A DNA stretch of 64,000 nt from Pedobacter planticolens (lineage in GTDB: Bacteria; Bacteroidota; Bacteroidia; Sphingobacteriales; Sphingobacteriaceae): contig NZ_WNXD01000001.1 in assembly GCF_014172375.1 (NCBI RefSeq), positions 1,860,001 through 1,924,000 of the forward strand. Reading direction: 5' to 3'. Under the pieces are notes generated by a model that ran no database searches, was not told the origin of the DNA, and saw nothing but the letters and a program-made list of their open reading frames with translations. Below are positions 54,027-61,944 of this stretch, in pieces (the first letter of the stretch is position 1; every line of letters starts with the position of its first letter). The translations under genes were made by a program, and so were the position numbers.

Positions 54027-54872
54027 ATGGCTTGGTTTAAGAGAGAAAAAAAAGGTATCAGCACCACTACCGAAGAAAAGAAAGAAGCACCAGATGGCTT
54101 GTGGAATAAGTGCCCAAATTGTAAAAAAGCATTGCATAGTGCCGATTTAATAGAAAACAAATACGTTTGTCACTATTGCGATTATCATTTACGCATAGGT
54201 TCTAAAGAATATTTTCAGGTTCTTTTTGACGATAATAAATTTACCGAATTGTTTGCCAACCTAACTTCTGGCGACCCGTTACAATTTAACGATAACAAAC
54301 CTTATACAGAGAGAATAGTTGAAAGTCAGGCCAAAACAGGCTTAAAAGATGCTATTCGTGCTGCTCATGGTAAAGTTGATGGTCAGGAATTAATGGTTGC
54401 CTGTATGGATTTCGCTTTTATTGGCGGTTCTATGGGTTCGGTAGTTGGCGAAAAAATTGCTCGTTCTATCGATTATAGCATCAAAAACAAAGTGCCATTT
54501 TTAATGATTTCTAAATCGGGCGGTGCTCGTATGATGGAAGCTGCATTTTCTTTAATGCAAATGGCAAAAACATCGGCTAAACTAGCTTTGTTAGCTCAAG
54601 CTAAAATCCCTTATATTTCTTTATTAACTGACCCTACAACTGGTGGTGTTACCGCATCTTATGCCATGTTGGGCGATATTAATATTGCAGAACCTGGTGC
54701 GTTAATCGGCTTTGCCGGACCACGAGTAATTAAAGAAACGATAAAGAAAGATCTTCCAAAAGGATTTCAAACTTCTGAATTTGTATTAGAGCATGGCTTT
54801 TTAGATTTTATTGTTGATAGAAGACAAATGAAAGCTAAATTGGCTAGTTTCTTGAAGATGATGAAGAATTAA
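54027..54872 (+). CDS. accD: acetyl-CoA carboxylase carboxyltransferase subunit beta
   Basis: The beta subunit of the carboxyltransferase that makes malonyl-CoA for fatty-acid synthesis; 281 residues. The N-terminal zinc ribbon is complete (Cys29, Cys32, Cys48, Cys51), and the crotonase-type core shows [49 protein letters not shown] and [34 protein letters not shown]. Forms a complex with AccA, which is not in this window. A terminator lies about 160 bases downstream, after a repeat run. Confidence 0.97.
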   Translation: MAWFKREKKGISTTTEEKKEAPDGLWNKCPNCKKALHSADLIENKYVCHYCDYHLRIGSKEYFQVLFDDNKFTELFANLTSGDPLQFNDNKPYTERIVESQAKTGLKDAIRAAHGKVDGQELMVACMDFAFIGGSMGSVVGEKIARSIDYSIKNKVPFLMISKSGGARMMEAAFSLMQMAKTSAKLALLAQAKIPYISLLTDPTTGGVTASYAMLGDINIAEPGALIGFAGPRVIKETIKKDLPKGFQTSEFVLEHGFLDFIVDRRQMKAKLASFLKMMKN

Positions 54873-54873
54873 A

Positions 54874-55019
54874 TAGTTCATTAGTCATTTGTTCAATAGT
54901 TCATTGGGCAGGTTGTCTAACTAATGACACGAGTGAATTAATTAGTTCAATGGCTCATTTGTTCATTAGGCAAAATGTCAAACTAATGAACAAATGATAC
55001 TAATGACACCAATGAACTA
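54874..55019. repeat. TTCATTAGTTCATT mirror run
   Basis: The left part holds GTTCATTAGTCATTTGTTCAATAGTTCATTGG-type words; the right part their complements (CTAATGAACAAATGATACTAATGACACCAATGAAC). It is the largest member of the family listed at 44022-44060 and, by pairing, could form a long stem between accD and its terminator. Confidence 0.65.
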
Positions 55020-55030
55020 ATCATATTTAG

Positions 55031-55074
55031 AAAAGCAGGGCTTGAAATTCTTAGGAATGTCAGCCCTGCTTTTT
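55031..55074 (+). terminator. rho-independent terminator after accD
   Basis: AAAAGCAGGGCT pairs with AGCCCTGCTTTT around about 20 bases, and a T run is formed by the end of the stem. Confidence 0.75.
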
Positions 55075-55154
55075 GCTTTACTTCGTGTTCGCTCCAATCA
55101 GGTTTAGGTTACGCAGGCTTTTATAGCTATTTAAGGTTTCTTGCAAACGTAAAA

Positions 55155-55200
55155 AACATTTAATAATCGGATATTAAACGGTTATATTCGTTTATAAATG
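55155..55200 (+). repeat. 46-bp direct repeat, copy 1
   Basis: Starts AACATTTAATAATCGGATAT and ends TTCGTTTATAAATG. All 46 bases are identical to 58589-58634. A third, weaker relative (TTTATAAATACTTAATATCCGATTAAG) is at about 56274-56300. Each lies 68-77 bases before a hypothetical gene. Confidence 0.85.
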
Positions 55201-55267
55201 CTTAATATGCTATTAAGAAGTGCCAAGCAGGAAGTTACCAGTAATTTTAACGATATAACAAGATAAA

Positions 55268-56026
55268 TTGGAAACCATAGACTATAACTCTTTTGCTAAG
55301 AAATGTGTTGATGACTTAAAAAGTCTGCAAGACAGATTTCAAGAAGAATATGACTTGAACTGGTATGAAAATTGGTTTTACAACCAAGCGACAGGGTTGC
55401 TTACTTTTTCAAGCAATGAGGTAGAACTTAACTTTAAATATTTTGAAGTAGGTAGCTTTTCAGAAAAATTAAACACTTGGATGTGGTCTTGGGACAATGA
55501 CGACACTCTTGACAATGTAAAAGAGAAGACTAAACTCATAAAACGATTTGGACAAAGGTCTAATTTTTCAAGACTTACAAACGGCTGTTTTCAAAGTGAT
55601 GAATTCGAAGCGTGGGAGTTTACTGCCATTGCAACCAAAGTTACAAATGGTATTGGCGTTTACAGACCCGTTAACCACGAACAACTTCAAATATTTTTGG
55701 TCATAACAGAATTTGTTGACAATGAAGTTGCACAAAATATTAAAGACAAATATGTCCAATGCGATATTCATGAATATAAAAGAATAGCATTTGTTTGTCA
55801 GCATCTAAATCACACATCCAAAATAGGATTTGAAGAAGCATTTGAAACTTCTGAGGACATGGAGCTTATGGAGGAGGAGGATTTTCAAGCTTGGTGTAAC
55901 GAGTGTGAAGTCGTTCGACTAAAAGAAGGAGAATGGAATGACAAGTCAATGGAGTTCTCTGGAATAAAGTTGGTTTGCGAGAAATGTTATTTTGAAATGA
56001 AAGAACTAAACCTTGGGCACAGATAA
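55268..56026 (+). CDS. hypothetical protein with C-terminal zinc-ribbon-like cysteines
   Basis: A 252-residue cytoplasmic protein not assigned to a named family. It is acidic and rich in aromatic residues (WYENWFYNQ, NTWMWSWDNDD). The C-terminal third has CQH at about 177, then WCNECEV (about 211) and CEKCYFEM (about 239), a CxxC..CxxC pair likely to bind zinc. The start is TTG at 55268; no ATG is available near the conserved-looking N-terminus. It is the first of the single hypothetical genes in the 55-63 kb accessory strip, preceded by the 46-bp direct repeat. Confidence 0.7.
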   Translation: METIDYNSFAKKCVDDLKSLQDRFQEEYDLNWYENWFYNQATGLLTFSSNEVELNFKYFEVGSFSEKLNTWMWSWDNDDTLDNVKEKTKLIKRFGQRSNFSRLTNGCFQSDEFEAWEFTAIATKVTNGIGVYRPVNHEQLQIFLVITEFVDNEVAQNIKDKYVQCDIHEYKRIAFVCQHLNHTSKIGFEEAFETSEDMELMEEEDFQAWCNECEVVRLKEGEWNDKSMEFSGIKLVCEKCYFEMKELNLGHR

Positions 56027-56028
56027 CT

Positions 56029-56056
56029 ACCACTAATAGTGCCTTGGCAAGTGCGG
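56029..56056 (+). other. cassette-end-like motif after 55268 gene
   Basis: ACCACTAATAGTGCCTTGGCAAGTGCGG follows three bases after the stop codon. It resembles the motifs at 56839-56870 (CGCTAACAGCAGGTTT..TTGCAGGCG) and 61911-61944 (GGTAATAGCGGTTTTGCAAAATTG), each at the 3' end of a gene. Confidence 0.4.
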
Positions 56057-56115
56057 AAAATCCTTCTCCAACCTTTCCAATCTTTTAGTAATTTTAGCTT
56101 AACCTACCCACTCTA

Positions 56116-56264
56116 GCGCAAGCGTCTCGCTTGTGCTACAACATATCAATTTATGTTGTCTAAAATCCTATATTTAATTAATGAGTGTGAAATATAAGAT
56201 AGGGATATTAAATTGATTAGTTAAAGTTATTTTTTATATTTAGTCACAAGCGAGACGCTTGCGC
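56116..56264. repeat. 20-bp perfect inverted repeat GCGCAAGCGTCTCGCTTGTG
   Basis: Left arm 56116-56135 and right arm 56245-56264 are exact reverse complements, 109 bases apart. The right arm belongs to the 54-bp repeat also found at 59498-59551. The whole 318-base gap before the next gene shows no frame. Confidence 0.85.
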
Positions 56265-56273
56265 CAGACTGGG
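56220..56273 (+). repeat. 54-bp direct repeat, copy 1
   Basis: Starts GTTAAAGTTATTTTTT and ends GACGCTTGCGCCAGACTGGG; 52 of 54 bases match 59498-59551. Both lie upstream of hypothetical genes in the accessory strip. Confidence 0.85.
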
Positions 56274-56344
56274 GTTTATAAATACTTAATATCCGATTAA
56301 GTAGCACCAATCTAGAAGGCTAAAACGAAATTCGTCTATAAATA

Positions 56345-56827
56345 ATGAAAATATCGACATTGCTATTATTTATTTTTCTTTTCAGCTTCTCTGGAATTTA
56401 TGGACAGACAAGAATTATTTATGAAAAAGTAATAGACGAGCATCTAGAAACAATACCAGCTGTATGGATTCAAAATTCTGATTCTATTATTTTAGCTAAA
56501 ACCGACCTTCAAGGAAAATTTAAAGTCGAAATTTCTTTAAAAGAGACTAAATTAATAGTTAGCGGGCTTGGCTATGAATGGACAACTATACAATTACCAC
56601 AGGAATGTGGAAATTTAGAAATCATATTGCTTTTAAGTTCGACCTATGATTTTATGTCATTTAGAAAAATTGATAGGCAAAGAAGAAAGCAGTTTAAAAA
56701 ATTAACTTTTCTCCATAATGAGGCATACAAAAAAGGTCTCTTCTTAAATATGGAACCTTGTTATAAACAGGAATTTATTCCGATAAGATCTAGATCAAAT
56801 AAATTTAGAAAGGATAAACAAAATTAA
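56345..56827 (+). CDS. hypothetical exported protein with carboxypeptidase-regulatory-like domain
   Basis: A 160-residue protein with a signal peptide (MKISTLLLFIFLFSFSGIYGQ). Residues 22-95 have the CarboxypepD_reg-like layout common in Bacteroidota surface proteins: IYEKVIDEHLETIPAVWIQNSDSIILAKTDLQGKFKVEI then LIVSGLGYEWTTIQL. The last 50 residues are basic (RKIDRQRRKQFKKL.., RSRSNKFRKDKQN). No catalytic part is present, so it is probably a short surface or periplasmic protein. It ends ahead of a strong bidirectional terminator. Confidence 0.72.
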   Translation: MKISTLLLFIFLFSFSGIYGQTRIIYEKVIDEHLETIPAVWIQNSDSIILAKTDLQGKFKVEISLKETKLIVSGLGYEWTTIQLPQECGNLEIILLLSSTYDFMSFRKIDRQRRKQFKKLTFLHNEAYKKGLFLNMEPCYKQEFIPIRSRSNKFRKDKQN

Positions 56828-56838
56828 TAAAAGCCCAA

Positions 56839-56870
56839 CCGCTAACAGCAGGTTTAAAAAATTGCAGGCG
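56839..56870 (+). other. cassette-end-like motif after 56345 gene
   Basis: CCGCTAACAGCAGGTTT..AAAAATTGCAGGCG, 12 bases after the stop codon, preceded by GCCCAAC. See the entry at 56029-56056 for the family. Similarity is partial. Confidence 0.4.
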
Positions 56871-56927
56871 AAGTACGCTCACAATCACGGCTAAACTTTA
56901 TCCCTTCTACATCCTCAAGCAAACTTA

Positions 56928-56965
56928 AAAAGCCATTCTAACCTAAATTAGAATGGCTTTTGTTT
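56928..56965. terminator. bidirectional terminator between convergent genes
   Basis: A perfect 14-bp stem AAAAGCCATTCTAA / TTAGAATGGCTTTT around six bases, with A and T tracts on both sides. It serves the gene ending at 56827 (+) and the gene ending at 56986 (-). Confidence 0.85.
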
Positions 56966-56985
56966 TACATTAACCTAAGTATTTT

Positions 56986-57594
56986 TTATAAGATAAAGCT
57001 TTTAAGTATATCGCTGTATATACGTTCATTTGCACTTCCAGCGGCTATAACCCGAAATTCATATTCTAATCCGCTAGTTAATGGTTGTAACAGCACTGCG
57101 CTTTTTGTTGAGAGAAAGTTAGTCCATGCTTCAGTACCTACCACACGATACTCATATTGATACATCCCAGCACCTTTAATTTTAGTCAATTTTACAGTAG
57201 CCATACCCTTTTCCATAGATTTTGCACTAAAACCAGTAGGTTTTGGTAAAATTCCAACCGGATTAACTGCTTTTGATAAACTAAAACCAGAGCTTAATAA
57301 AATTACTTCATTGTCATTACCATAAATCAATACATAATGAAATAATTTAATTAAAAGCGCTTCTAATTGTTCTCGTGCTTCGTTTTTCACTGCTATCTCT
57401 GATTTTCCACCATTTTCTGCATCACTTAATGCAGCGGTATAATCATTGTCTGCTGCCGTAATTTCGCCTAAAGACGGCACAGGTGTTGCAAAATATGCAT
57501 TCGCAGTCATGCTATTAATAATAAATTTGGCTTTGTTACTTAATTCTGTATCACTGTAACGGGAAAAGCTGGTTACAATTTTTGGTTTAGACAT
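56986..57594 (-). CDS. fibronectin type III-like domain protein
   Basis: A 202-residue protein without a signal peptide, from ATG at 57594 (preceded by seven A; another ATG at 57615 adds seven residues). Residues 1-110 are helical (FSRYSDTELSNKAKFIINSM, DYTAALSDAENGGKSEIAVKNEAREQLEALLIKLFHYV), and residues about 115-202 form an FN3-like domain (KGAGMYQYEYRVVGTEAWTNF, LTSGLEYEFRVIAAGSANERIYSDI). This arrangement recurs in Bacteroidota genomes with no known role. Its promoter region contains the 21-bp repeat array. Confidence 0.8.
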   Translation of the reverse strand: MSKPKIVTSFSRYSDTELSNKAKFIINSMTANAYFATPVPSLGEITAADNDYTAALSDAENGGKSEIAVKNEAREQLEALLIKLFHYVLIYGNDNEVILLSSGFSLSKAVNPVGILPKPTGFSAKSMEKGMATVKLTKIKGAGMYQYEYRVVGTEAWTNFLSTKSAVLLQPLTSGLEYEFRVIAAGSANERIYSDILKSFIL

Positions 57595-57727
57595 TTTTTT
57601 ATGTGTTAATACCATAGCGATCTTATGTTGTATCTCTAATTCATTTTAATAAGATAAGAGCTATACAAGCTATGGTTGGGTTTTTAAAAGATAGATTATT
57701 TAGTATTTATCAGCTTTAGCTATCCAA

Positions 57728-57992
57728 TTTGTTCATAAGCATTTTGCTTTTGTTCATAAGCATTTTGTTTTTGTTCATGAACATTTTGCTTTTGTTCATG
57801 AACATTTCCTTTTTGTTCATAAACATTTTGCCTTTGTTCATGAACATTTCTCTTTTGTTCATAAACATTTTGCTTTTGTTCATGAACATTTCTCTTTTGT
57901 TCATAAGCATTTTGCTTTTGTTCATGAACATTTCTCTTTTGTTCATAAACATTTTGCTTTTGTTCATGAACATTTCTCTTTTGTTCATGAAC
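57728..57992. repeat. 21-bp tandem array, 13 units
   Basis: Units start GTTCATRARC at 57731, 57752 and every 21 bases to 57983. Seven of 13 carry the perfect palindrome GTTCATGAAC; the others read GTTCATAAGC or GTTCATAAAC. Spacer words are ATTTTGCTTTT or ATTTCTCTTTT, and the second half alternates as a 42-bp unit. The array is 134 bases upstream of the FN3-like gene. Both strands are open because 21 is a multiple of three; this is not taken as coding. Confidence 0.9.
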
Positions 57993-58424
57993 AATAAGCT
58001 GTTATGATCTTAAATTGGTAGGATTAAAAAAGCTAACATTGTATATGCGCTTTAAAACTAAGGGGGTAAACCTGCTTTTTGCTCAGGCAAGAGAACAACT
58101 ATAAATAATAGGTTCTTTTTAAGATTAAATTGGGCATCACTTACTTTTAACTCCATAGTTTTTGTTTTTTGCTTTACAGCAAGGTTTAATACAATACTAG
58201 AGGGATGATAAAAAGCAAGTGTTTATTGTTACTACAATTAATACCTTCTTTCTATTTCGAAAGTAAGTATTAAAATGAGTAAAACAAATTATTTATTTTG
58301 CAAGACATTAACTATCAGTTAATTAAGTTTACTTTAAAGAAATAAAGCGGGAGCAAATAGCAATAGACAAGGTTTTTTTAAAGTGTTAATTTTTGTTAAT
58401 GTTGCTTTTGGTTCTGTGCATGTC

Positions 58425-58510
58425 CGTCATTCCCGTGAAAACGGGAATCGTAAAGCGGTAAAAAGGCTTGCTAGCATTAAGATCCCCAATCAAGTTGGGA
58501 ATGACGAGCG
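58425..58510. repeat. CGTCATTCCC mirror element
   Basis: CGTCATTCCCGTGAAAACGG through a centre GTAAAGCGGTAAAAAGGCTTGC to CAAGTTGGGAATGACGAGC. Family described at 15843-15930. Confidence 0.8.
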
Positions 58511-58588
58511 TGTTATTAGAGTGTCGTCTTTGCAATCCCGATAGTTACCGGACAGATTTAGAAAGCAAAGGCTTGTTTCAAACGCAAT

Positions 58589-58634
58589 AACATTTAATAA
58601 TCGGATATTAAACGGTTATATTCGTTTATAAATG
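58589..58634 (+). repeat. 46-bp direct repeat, copy 2
   Basis: Identical to 55155-55200 in all 46 bases. It lies 77 bases before the next hypothetical gene. Confidence 0.85.
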
Positions 58635-58710
58635 TTTAAAACGGATAACTTGCGCCGTGTAGGGAGTTAGTGGCAATATTCAAAGACAGACAAACAATAA
58701 AGGGAAAGCA

Positions 58711-59190
58711 ATGAAAATAAATATTATAGCTTTATTAATACTCATTACAGGACAGACATTTGGACAAACAAGTCCCAAAGTCATTTTCTTTTACAAACCC
58801 TACACCAACAGTAGTGAGACAAATTTGTATCGAGACACATTAGTTAAGTTTGACTTTAAGACACAATATGAAAACATAGAAAATGCTGACATTGAAAAAG
58901 AAGTTCAAATCGCATTGTTACATAATGACTATAGAATAGTTGGAATAAGTGGTAATTCATACTTATATCCAGGACTTGAGGGCGGATACAAGACAAACAA
59001 AGACGGAACAAAAGCTTTTATAGGACTTGACCCAAAGTATAAGAGCTACATTAAAAAATATGGTTTCAAAGTTATTCAAGGAACAAGTGATTCTATGAAT
59101 CCGGACAACCCACCAATGCAAGGGGTTGCTTATGAATACGCTAAAAAATATAACTTGCTACTGTTAGAAAAAATGAAGACGAAGAAATAA
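58711..59190 (+). CDS. hypothetical exported protein
   Basis: A 159-residue protein with a signal peptide (MKINIIALLILITGQTFGQ). The mature part (SPKVIFFYKPYTNSSETNLYRDTL, ALLHNDYRIVGISGNSYLYPG, DPKYKSYIKKYGFKVIQGTSD) shows no motif I can name. It is rich in Tyr and Lys. Its sequence GGGAAAGCAATG gives a better Shine-Dalgarno-like context than most genes here, hinting at a different origin. Single gene in the accessory strip. Confidence 0.65.
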   Translation: MKINIIALLILITGQTFGQTSPKVIFFYKPYTNSSETNLYRDTLVKFDFKTQYENIENADIEKEVQIALLHNDYRIVGISGNSYLYPGLEGGYKTNKDGTKAFIGLDPKYKSYIKKYGFKVIQGTSDSMNPDNPPMQGVAYEYAKKYNLLLLEKMKTKK

Positions 59191-59257
59191 TTAGGCACAG
59201 CAAAGCTATATTTTATAATGAATTTCTAATCAGATGAACAATTAATAAGGACAATCA

Positions 59258-59455
59258 ATGAACAATCGACGCAAGCTTCCTCGCATTTTCTTCGTGATTA
59301 CTTTCTTTGGGGTCATGAACTTTTTAGCAATGTTAAGTAGCCCCGCTTGGGCAAACATCCGAGGAGTAGATGTTGTGCGCCTCATCGGTACAGGGATGTG
59401 CTTTGGAGCTGCAATCGTTTTTGTGGCATACTTTCTAGACGGTCGCTCATCCTGA
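59258..59455 (+). CDS. small membrane protein, hypothetical
   Basis: A 65-residue protein with two membrane segments (about 9-27 and 41-60): RKLPRIFFVITFFGVMNFLAML and VVRLIGTGMCFGAAIVFVAYFL, ending DGRSS. An AAGGACAATCAATG start region gives a clear ribosome-binding site, unusual for this genome. Codon use is distinctly more G+C rich (CGC, CTC, GGG) than that of its neighbours, so acquisition from another lineage is likely. No family known to me. Confidence 0.6.
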   Translation: MNNRRKLPRIFFVITFFGVMNFLAMLSSPAWANIRGVDVVRLIGTGMCFGAAIVFVAYFLDGRSS

Positions 59456-59497
59456 AGACTAGGAATTCTGCGCAACAATGTATTCCCTAACCTATCC

Positions 59498-59551
59498 GTT
59501 AAAGTTATTTTTCATATTTAGTCACAAGCGGGACGCTTGCGCCAGACTGGG
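59498..59551 (+). repeat. 54-bp direct repeat, copy 2
   Basis: Matches 56220-56273 at 52 of 54 positions. It follows the 65-residue gene and precedes the LRR gene. Confidence 0.85.
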
Positions 59552-59671
59552 CACCAGCAAGGCAAAACCTAAATCACCTTCGAGCCGATAGTCGTAGATT
59601 AAACGATAAAATCGATTCTTTTTAATAAACTTCAGTAAATTTAATACTAATTATCAACCAGAAAATCTTAG

Positions 59672-60376
59672 ATGAAATACATAATCGCAATCTTCTTAGC
59701 AACTTCGATATTTTACCAGTCTCAGGTTCTGACATTTAAAAATCAAGCTTTAAGAAATTCTATACTAAAGAAATACCCAGAAATTGATTTGAATAAAGAT
59801 GGAAAGATTCAAAAAAATGAAGCTGATAAAGTTAAAAAACTAAGTTTAATGGAAGAAAACTTACAGAATGTTGAAGATTTAAAATTCTTTAAAAACTTAG
59901 AAAGACTTGTGTTGACAACAAATAAGATTGAAAGGTTAAATTTTAATGGATTTAACTATTTAGAAGAACTTTATATCGCTAATAACAAGTTATCTGAACT
60001 GAATATAGCTAATATGCCCTCACTGAAATCTTTGGCGTGCGGACAAAATAACTTAACAAAAGTTTCAGTTAAAAATTGTCCAAGTCTTGAATCAATAAAC
60101 ATGATGAATAATCAAATTCAGAACCTAGACCTTTTTCCTTTTACAAAGCTCAAATACTTGGCAATACAAAACAATAAACTTTCCAGATTAGATATTTCAA
60201 AAAATCTTGAGCTTCAACAAATAATCATTAATGGGAACAGCATTAAACAGGTTGATATAACTAAAAACCTAAAATTGAAGATGAATAATCTTTATATAGA
60301 CAATAATGTGAAAATTCAAGGAACTGATGAACAAATGAAAAATTACAAAACAGCACCAAAAGTAATTCAGAACTAA
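59672..60376 (+). CDS. leucine-rich repeat protein with EF-hand-like loop, exported
   Basis: A 234-residue protein with a signal-like start (MKYIIAIFLATSIFYQS). Residues 39-50 (DLNKDGKIQKNE) are a textbook EF-hand/dockerin calcium loop. Residues about 55-215 are seven leucine-rich repeats of 21-22 residues (LERLVLTTNKIERLNFNGF, LEELYIANNKLSELNIANM, LKYLAIQNNKLSRLDISKN), of the internalin/bacterial type. Probably a secreted or surface binding protein. It has no T9SS or LPXTG anchor. Single gene in the accessory strip. Confidence 0.78.
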   Translation: MKYIIAIFLATSIFYQSQVLTFKNQALRNSILKKYPEIDLNKDGKIQKNEADKVKKLSLMEENLQNVEDLKFFKNLERLVLTTNKIERLNFNGFNYLEELYIANNKLSELNIANMPSLKSLACGQNNLTKVSVKNCPSLESINMMNNQIQNLDLFPFTKLKYLAIQNNKLSRLDISKNLELQQIIINGNSIKQVDITKNLKLKMNNLYIDNNVKIQGTDEQMKNYKTAPKVIQN

Positions 60377-60382
60377 TTAGCA

Positions 60383-60552
60383 CAAGGCTAGCGAGCGCCT
60401 GTGGCGTGTGAATAATATAAGGTTTTGTAAGCGATCCGGAGCATTAGAAATATAGTAGTACAGTAGATTACTTTTAGTGGAAAAGATACGATTGATATTG
60501 AGTATCTATAATATTTTAAAGGTACACGTCACAAACGTGCACCAGCAATAGG
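60383..60552 (+). repeat. 170-bp direct repeat, copy 1
   Basis: Runs from CAAGGCTAGCG to GTGCACCAGCAATAGG and includes GGAGCATTRGAAATATAGT and GGTACACGTCACARACGTGC, itself a near-palindrome. The second copy at 61231-61398 matches along its whole length with scattered differences. The two copies flank the lipoprotein gene at 60580-61203. Confidence 0.85.
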
Positions 60553-60579
60553 GCAACTCATAATGCCAAACCCAACGAA

Positions 60580-61203
60580 ATGAAACAACAAAAAATAAAG
60601 CGAGCTATTAATATTATAATTTTGAGCATCACTCTGTTAATTAGTGCTTGCGTTACAAACAAATATATCCCAATTAAGAAAAGAATAATTGAGTTTGACA
60701 CATTAACATTGTCGGATGTATTAGAGTCAGAAAAGAGAACAGGTTCGAAAGATATAACACCAAATCATTTAATTGGAATTGGAGAAGGAATTTATCCTAA
60801 CAAACATAAATTCATTCTAAATACACCAAGAACTTTTAAGATAAAAGAACTTCCAAGTTTAGAACTGGAAACCGAATATTTTTACACAAAAAATGACAGT
60901 TCAGTTAAAGTTATTCTTTATCAATGGGACTATCTGAAAAATGAAGAATTAGAAAATCAGAAGAGAGATCGATTAACTGAAAAAGTCGAAGTATTTCAAG
61001 ACAAATTTCATAAACTAAGGAAAGAATTAACAAATGAACTTGGCCTACCAGTACATAATAACATTGAACAAAATAATATATCCAGTGGAACATTTAGAGA
61101 TGGCATCAAATGGAAAAGTAGTAATGGACTGAATGCTTATTTATTTATGTTTGGCAATAATAACGGTTATAGACAAATAAGACTTGCCATTTATAAGGAA
61201 TAG
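60580..61203 (+). CDS. hypothetical lipoprotein
   Basis: A 207-residue protein with a lipoprotein signal (KRAINIIILSITLLISAC, Cys24). The mature part is mixed alpha/beta and basic (about 110-150, KNEELENQKRDRLTEKVEVFQDKFHKLRKELTNEL, a probable helix). No family is recognised. It is bracketed by two copies of a 170-bp direct repeat, so recombination between them could remove or duplicate the gene precisely. ACCCAACGAAATG precedes the start. Confidence 0.65.
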   Translation: MKQQKIKRAINIIILSITLLISACVTNKYIPIKKRIIEFDTLTLSDVLESEKRTGSKDITPNHLIGIGEGIYPNKHKFILNTPRTFKIKELPSLELETEYFYTKNDSSVKVILYQWDYLKNEELENQKRDRLTEKVEVFQDKFHKLRKELTNELGLPVHNNIEQNNISSGTFRDGIKWKSSNGLNAYLFMFGNNNGYRQIRLAIYKE

Positions 61204-61230
61204 CTTTTAATAGCATTGCGTGTAATTTCC

Positions 61231-61398
61231 CAAGGCTAGCGCACGCCTGTGGCATGTGAAATAATATAAACTTTGTAAGCTGCTCGGAGCATTGGAAATA
61301 TAGTGGATTAGATTACAGTTAGTGGAAAAGATAGGATTGATATTGATTATTTATAATATTTTAAAGGTACACGTCACAGACGTGCACCAGCAATAGGG
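61231..61398 (+). repeat. 170-bp direct repeat, copy 2
   Basis: Second copy of 60383-60552, starting CAAGGCTAGCGCACGCCTGT. It ends with CACCAGCAATAGGGAGTTACC and leads to the next gene after about 55 bases. Confidence 0.85.
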
Positions 61399-61454
61399 AG
61401 TTACCAGCAATGTTAATTGCCCCAACAAAAACAAACGATTAGAATTTACAACAA

Positions 61455-61889
61455 ATGGCAATTCAGCATAACAAATTACATCAAGATATAATAATTACAA
61501 CGGATAGCTTTTTTAATTCTATTTCATTTGACAAAGATGCTGAAAGTTGGATGTTTAATTTTAAGAATAACGTTTCCTTGTTTGCGGAGACACTTTGGCG
61601 AATTTTAAAAGATGGTCAAATAATTTTGGTTTCAGCAGACCAAGGACAACAATTTGGTTTACCAAAGCCTGTTGATGTAGTTATTGAACTTTCAAATTTG
61701 TTGGCAGGAGAAAAACTAACTGAAATTAAAATTAAAAAAAACACTGCGGACTTAGTTTTAACTTTGACAGGTAGTTTAGAAATAGAGGTTTTTATTTCCT
61801 CAGGGGGTTACGAATCTTACAGTTTGTACACCAACAATAGACGATATATAGGAATGGGAATGGGCGACATTGCAATTTTTAATACTTGA
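61455..61889 (+). CDS. hypothetical cytoplasmic protein
   Basis: A 144-residue protein with no signal or membrane segment. It is mostly beta strands (DIIITTDSFFNSISFDKDAES, KIKKNTADLVLTLTGSLEIEVFISSGGYESYSLYT) with one helix (VSLFAETLWRILKDG, 41-55). The fold type and size recall toxin-immunity or DUF6188-like proteins, but I cannot assign it. Single gene in the accessory strip, between the second 170-bp repeat and a cassette-end-like motif. Confidence 0.62.
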   Translation: MAIQHNKLHQDIIITTDSFFNSISFDKDAESWMFNFKNNVSLFAETLWRILKDGQIILVSADQGQQFGLPKPVDVVIELSNLLAGEKLTEIKIKKNTADLVLTLTGSLEIEVFISSGGYESYSLYTNNRRYIGMGMGDIAIFNT

Positions 61890-61910
61890 CAATAAATTAA
61901 AATGAAAAAT

Positions 61911-61944
61911 ACTGCTGGTAATAGCGGTTTTGCAAAATTGACAG
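61911..61944 (+). other. cassette-end-like motif after 61455 gene
   Basis: ACTGCTGGTAATAGCGGTTT then TGCAAAATTGACAG, 21 bases after the stop codon. A weak complement (AAGCTACAAAGCGCTATAAG) lies at about 62006-62025, before the next gene. It resembles the motifs at 56029-56056 and 56839-56870. Confidence 0.4.

Larger units (their letters stand above)
57995..58710. other. 0.7-kb gene-free stretch
   Basis: A/T rich with no convincing gene. It contains a CGTCATTCCC mirror element, the second 46-bp repeat and, on the minus strand near 58060-58160, a 34-codon frame without recognisable features. Confidence 0.6.

Noticed and set aside
57728-57992. CRISPR array
   Set aside because: Units are 21 bases with no unique spacers and no cas genes nearby; the variation is within a simple tandem repeat.
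57716-57994. 92-codon frames on both strands of the 21-bp array
   Set aside because: Open frames are a consequence of the 21-base period; there is no ribosome-binding site and no conserved extension beyond the array.
58060-58160. 34-codon minus-strand frame
   Set aside because: No recognisable motif, signal or ribosome-binding site; likely chance in A/T-rich DNA.
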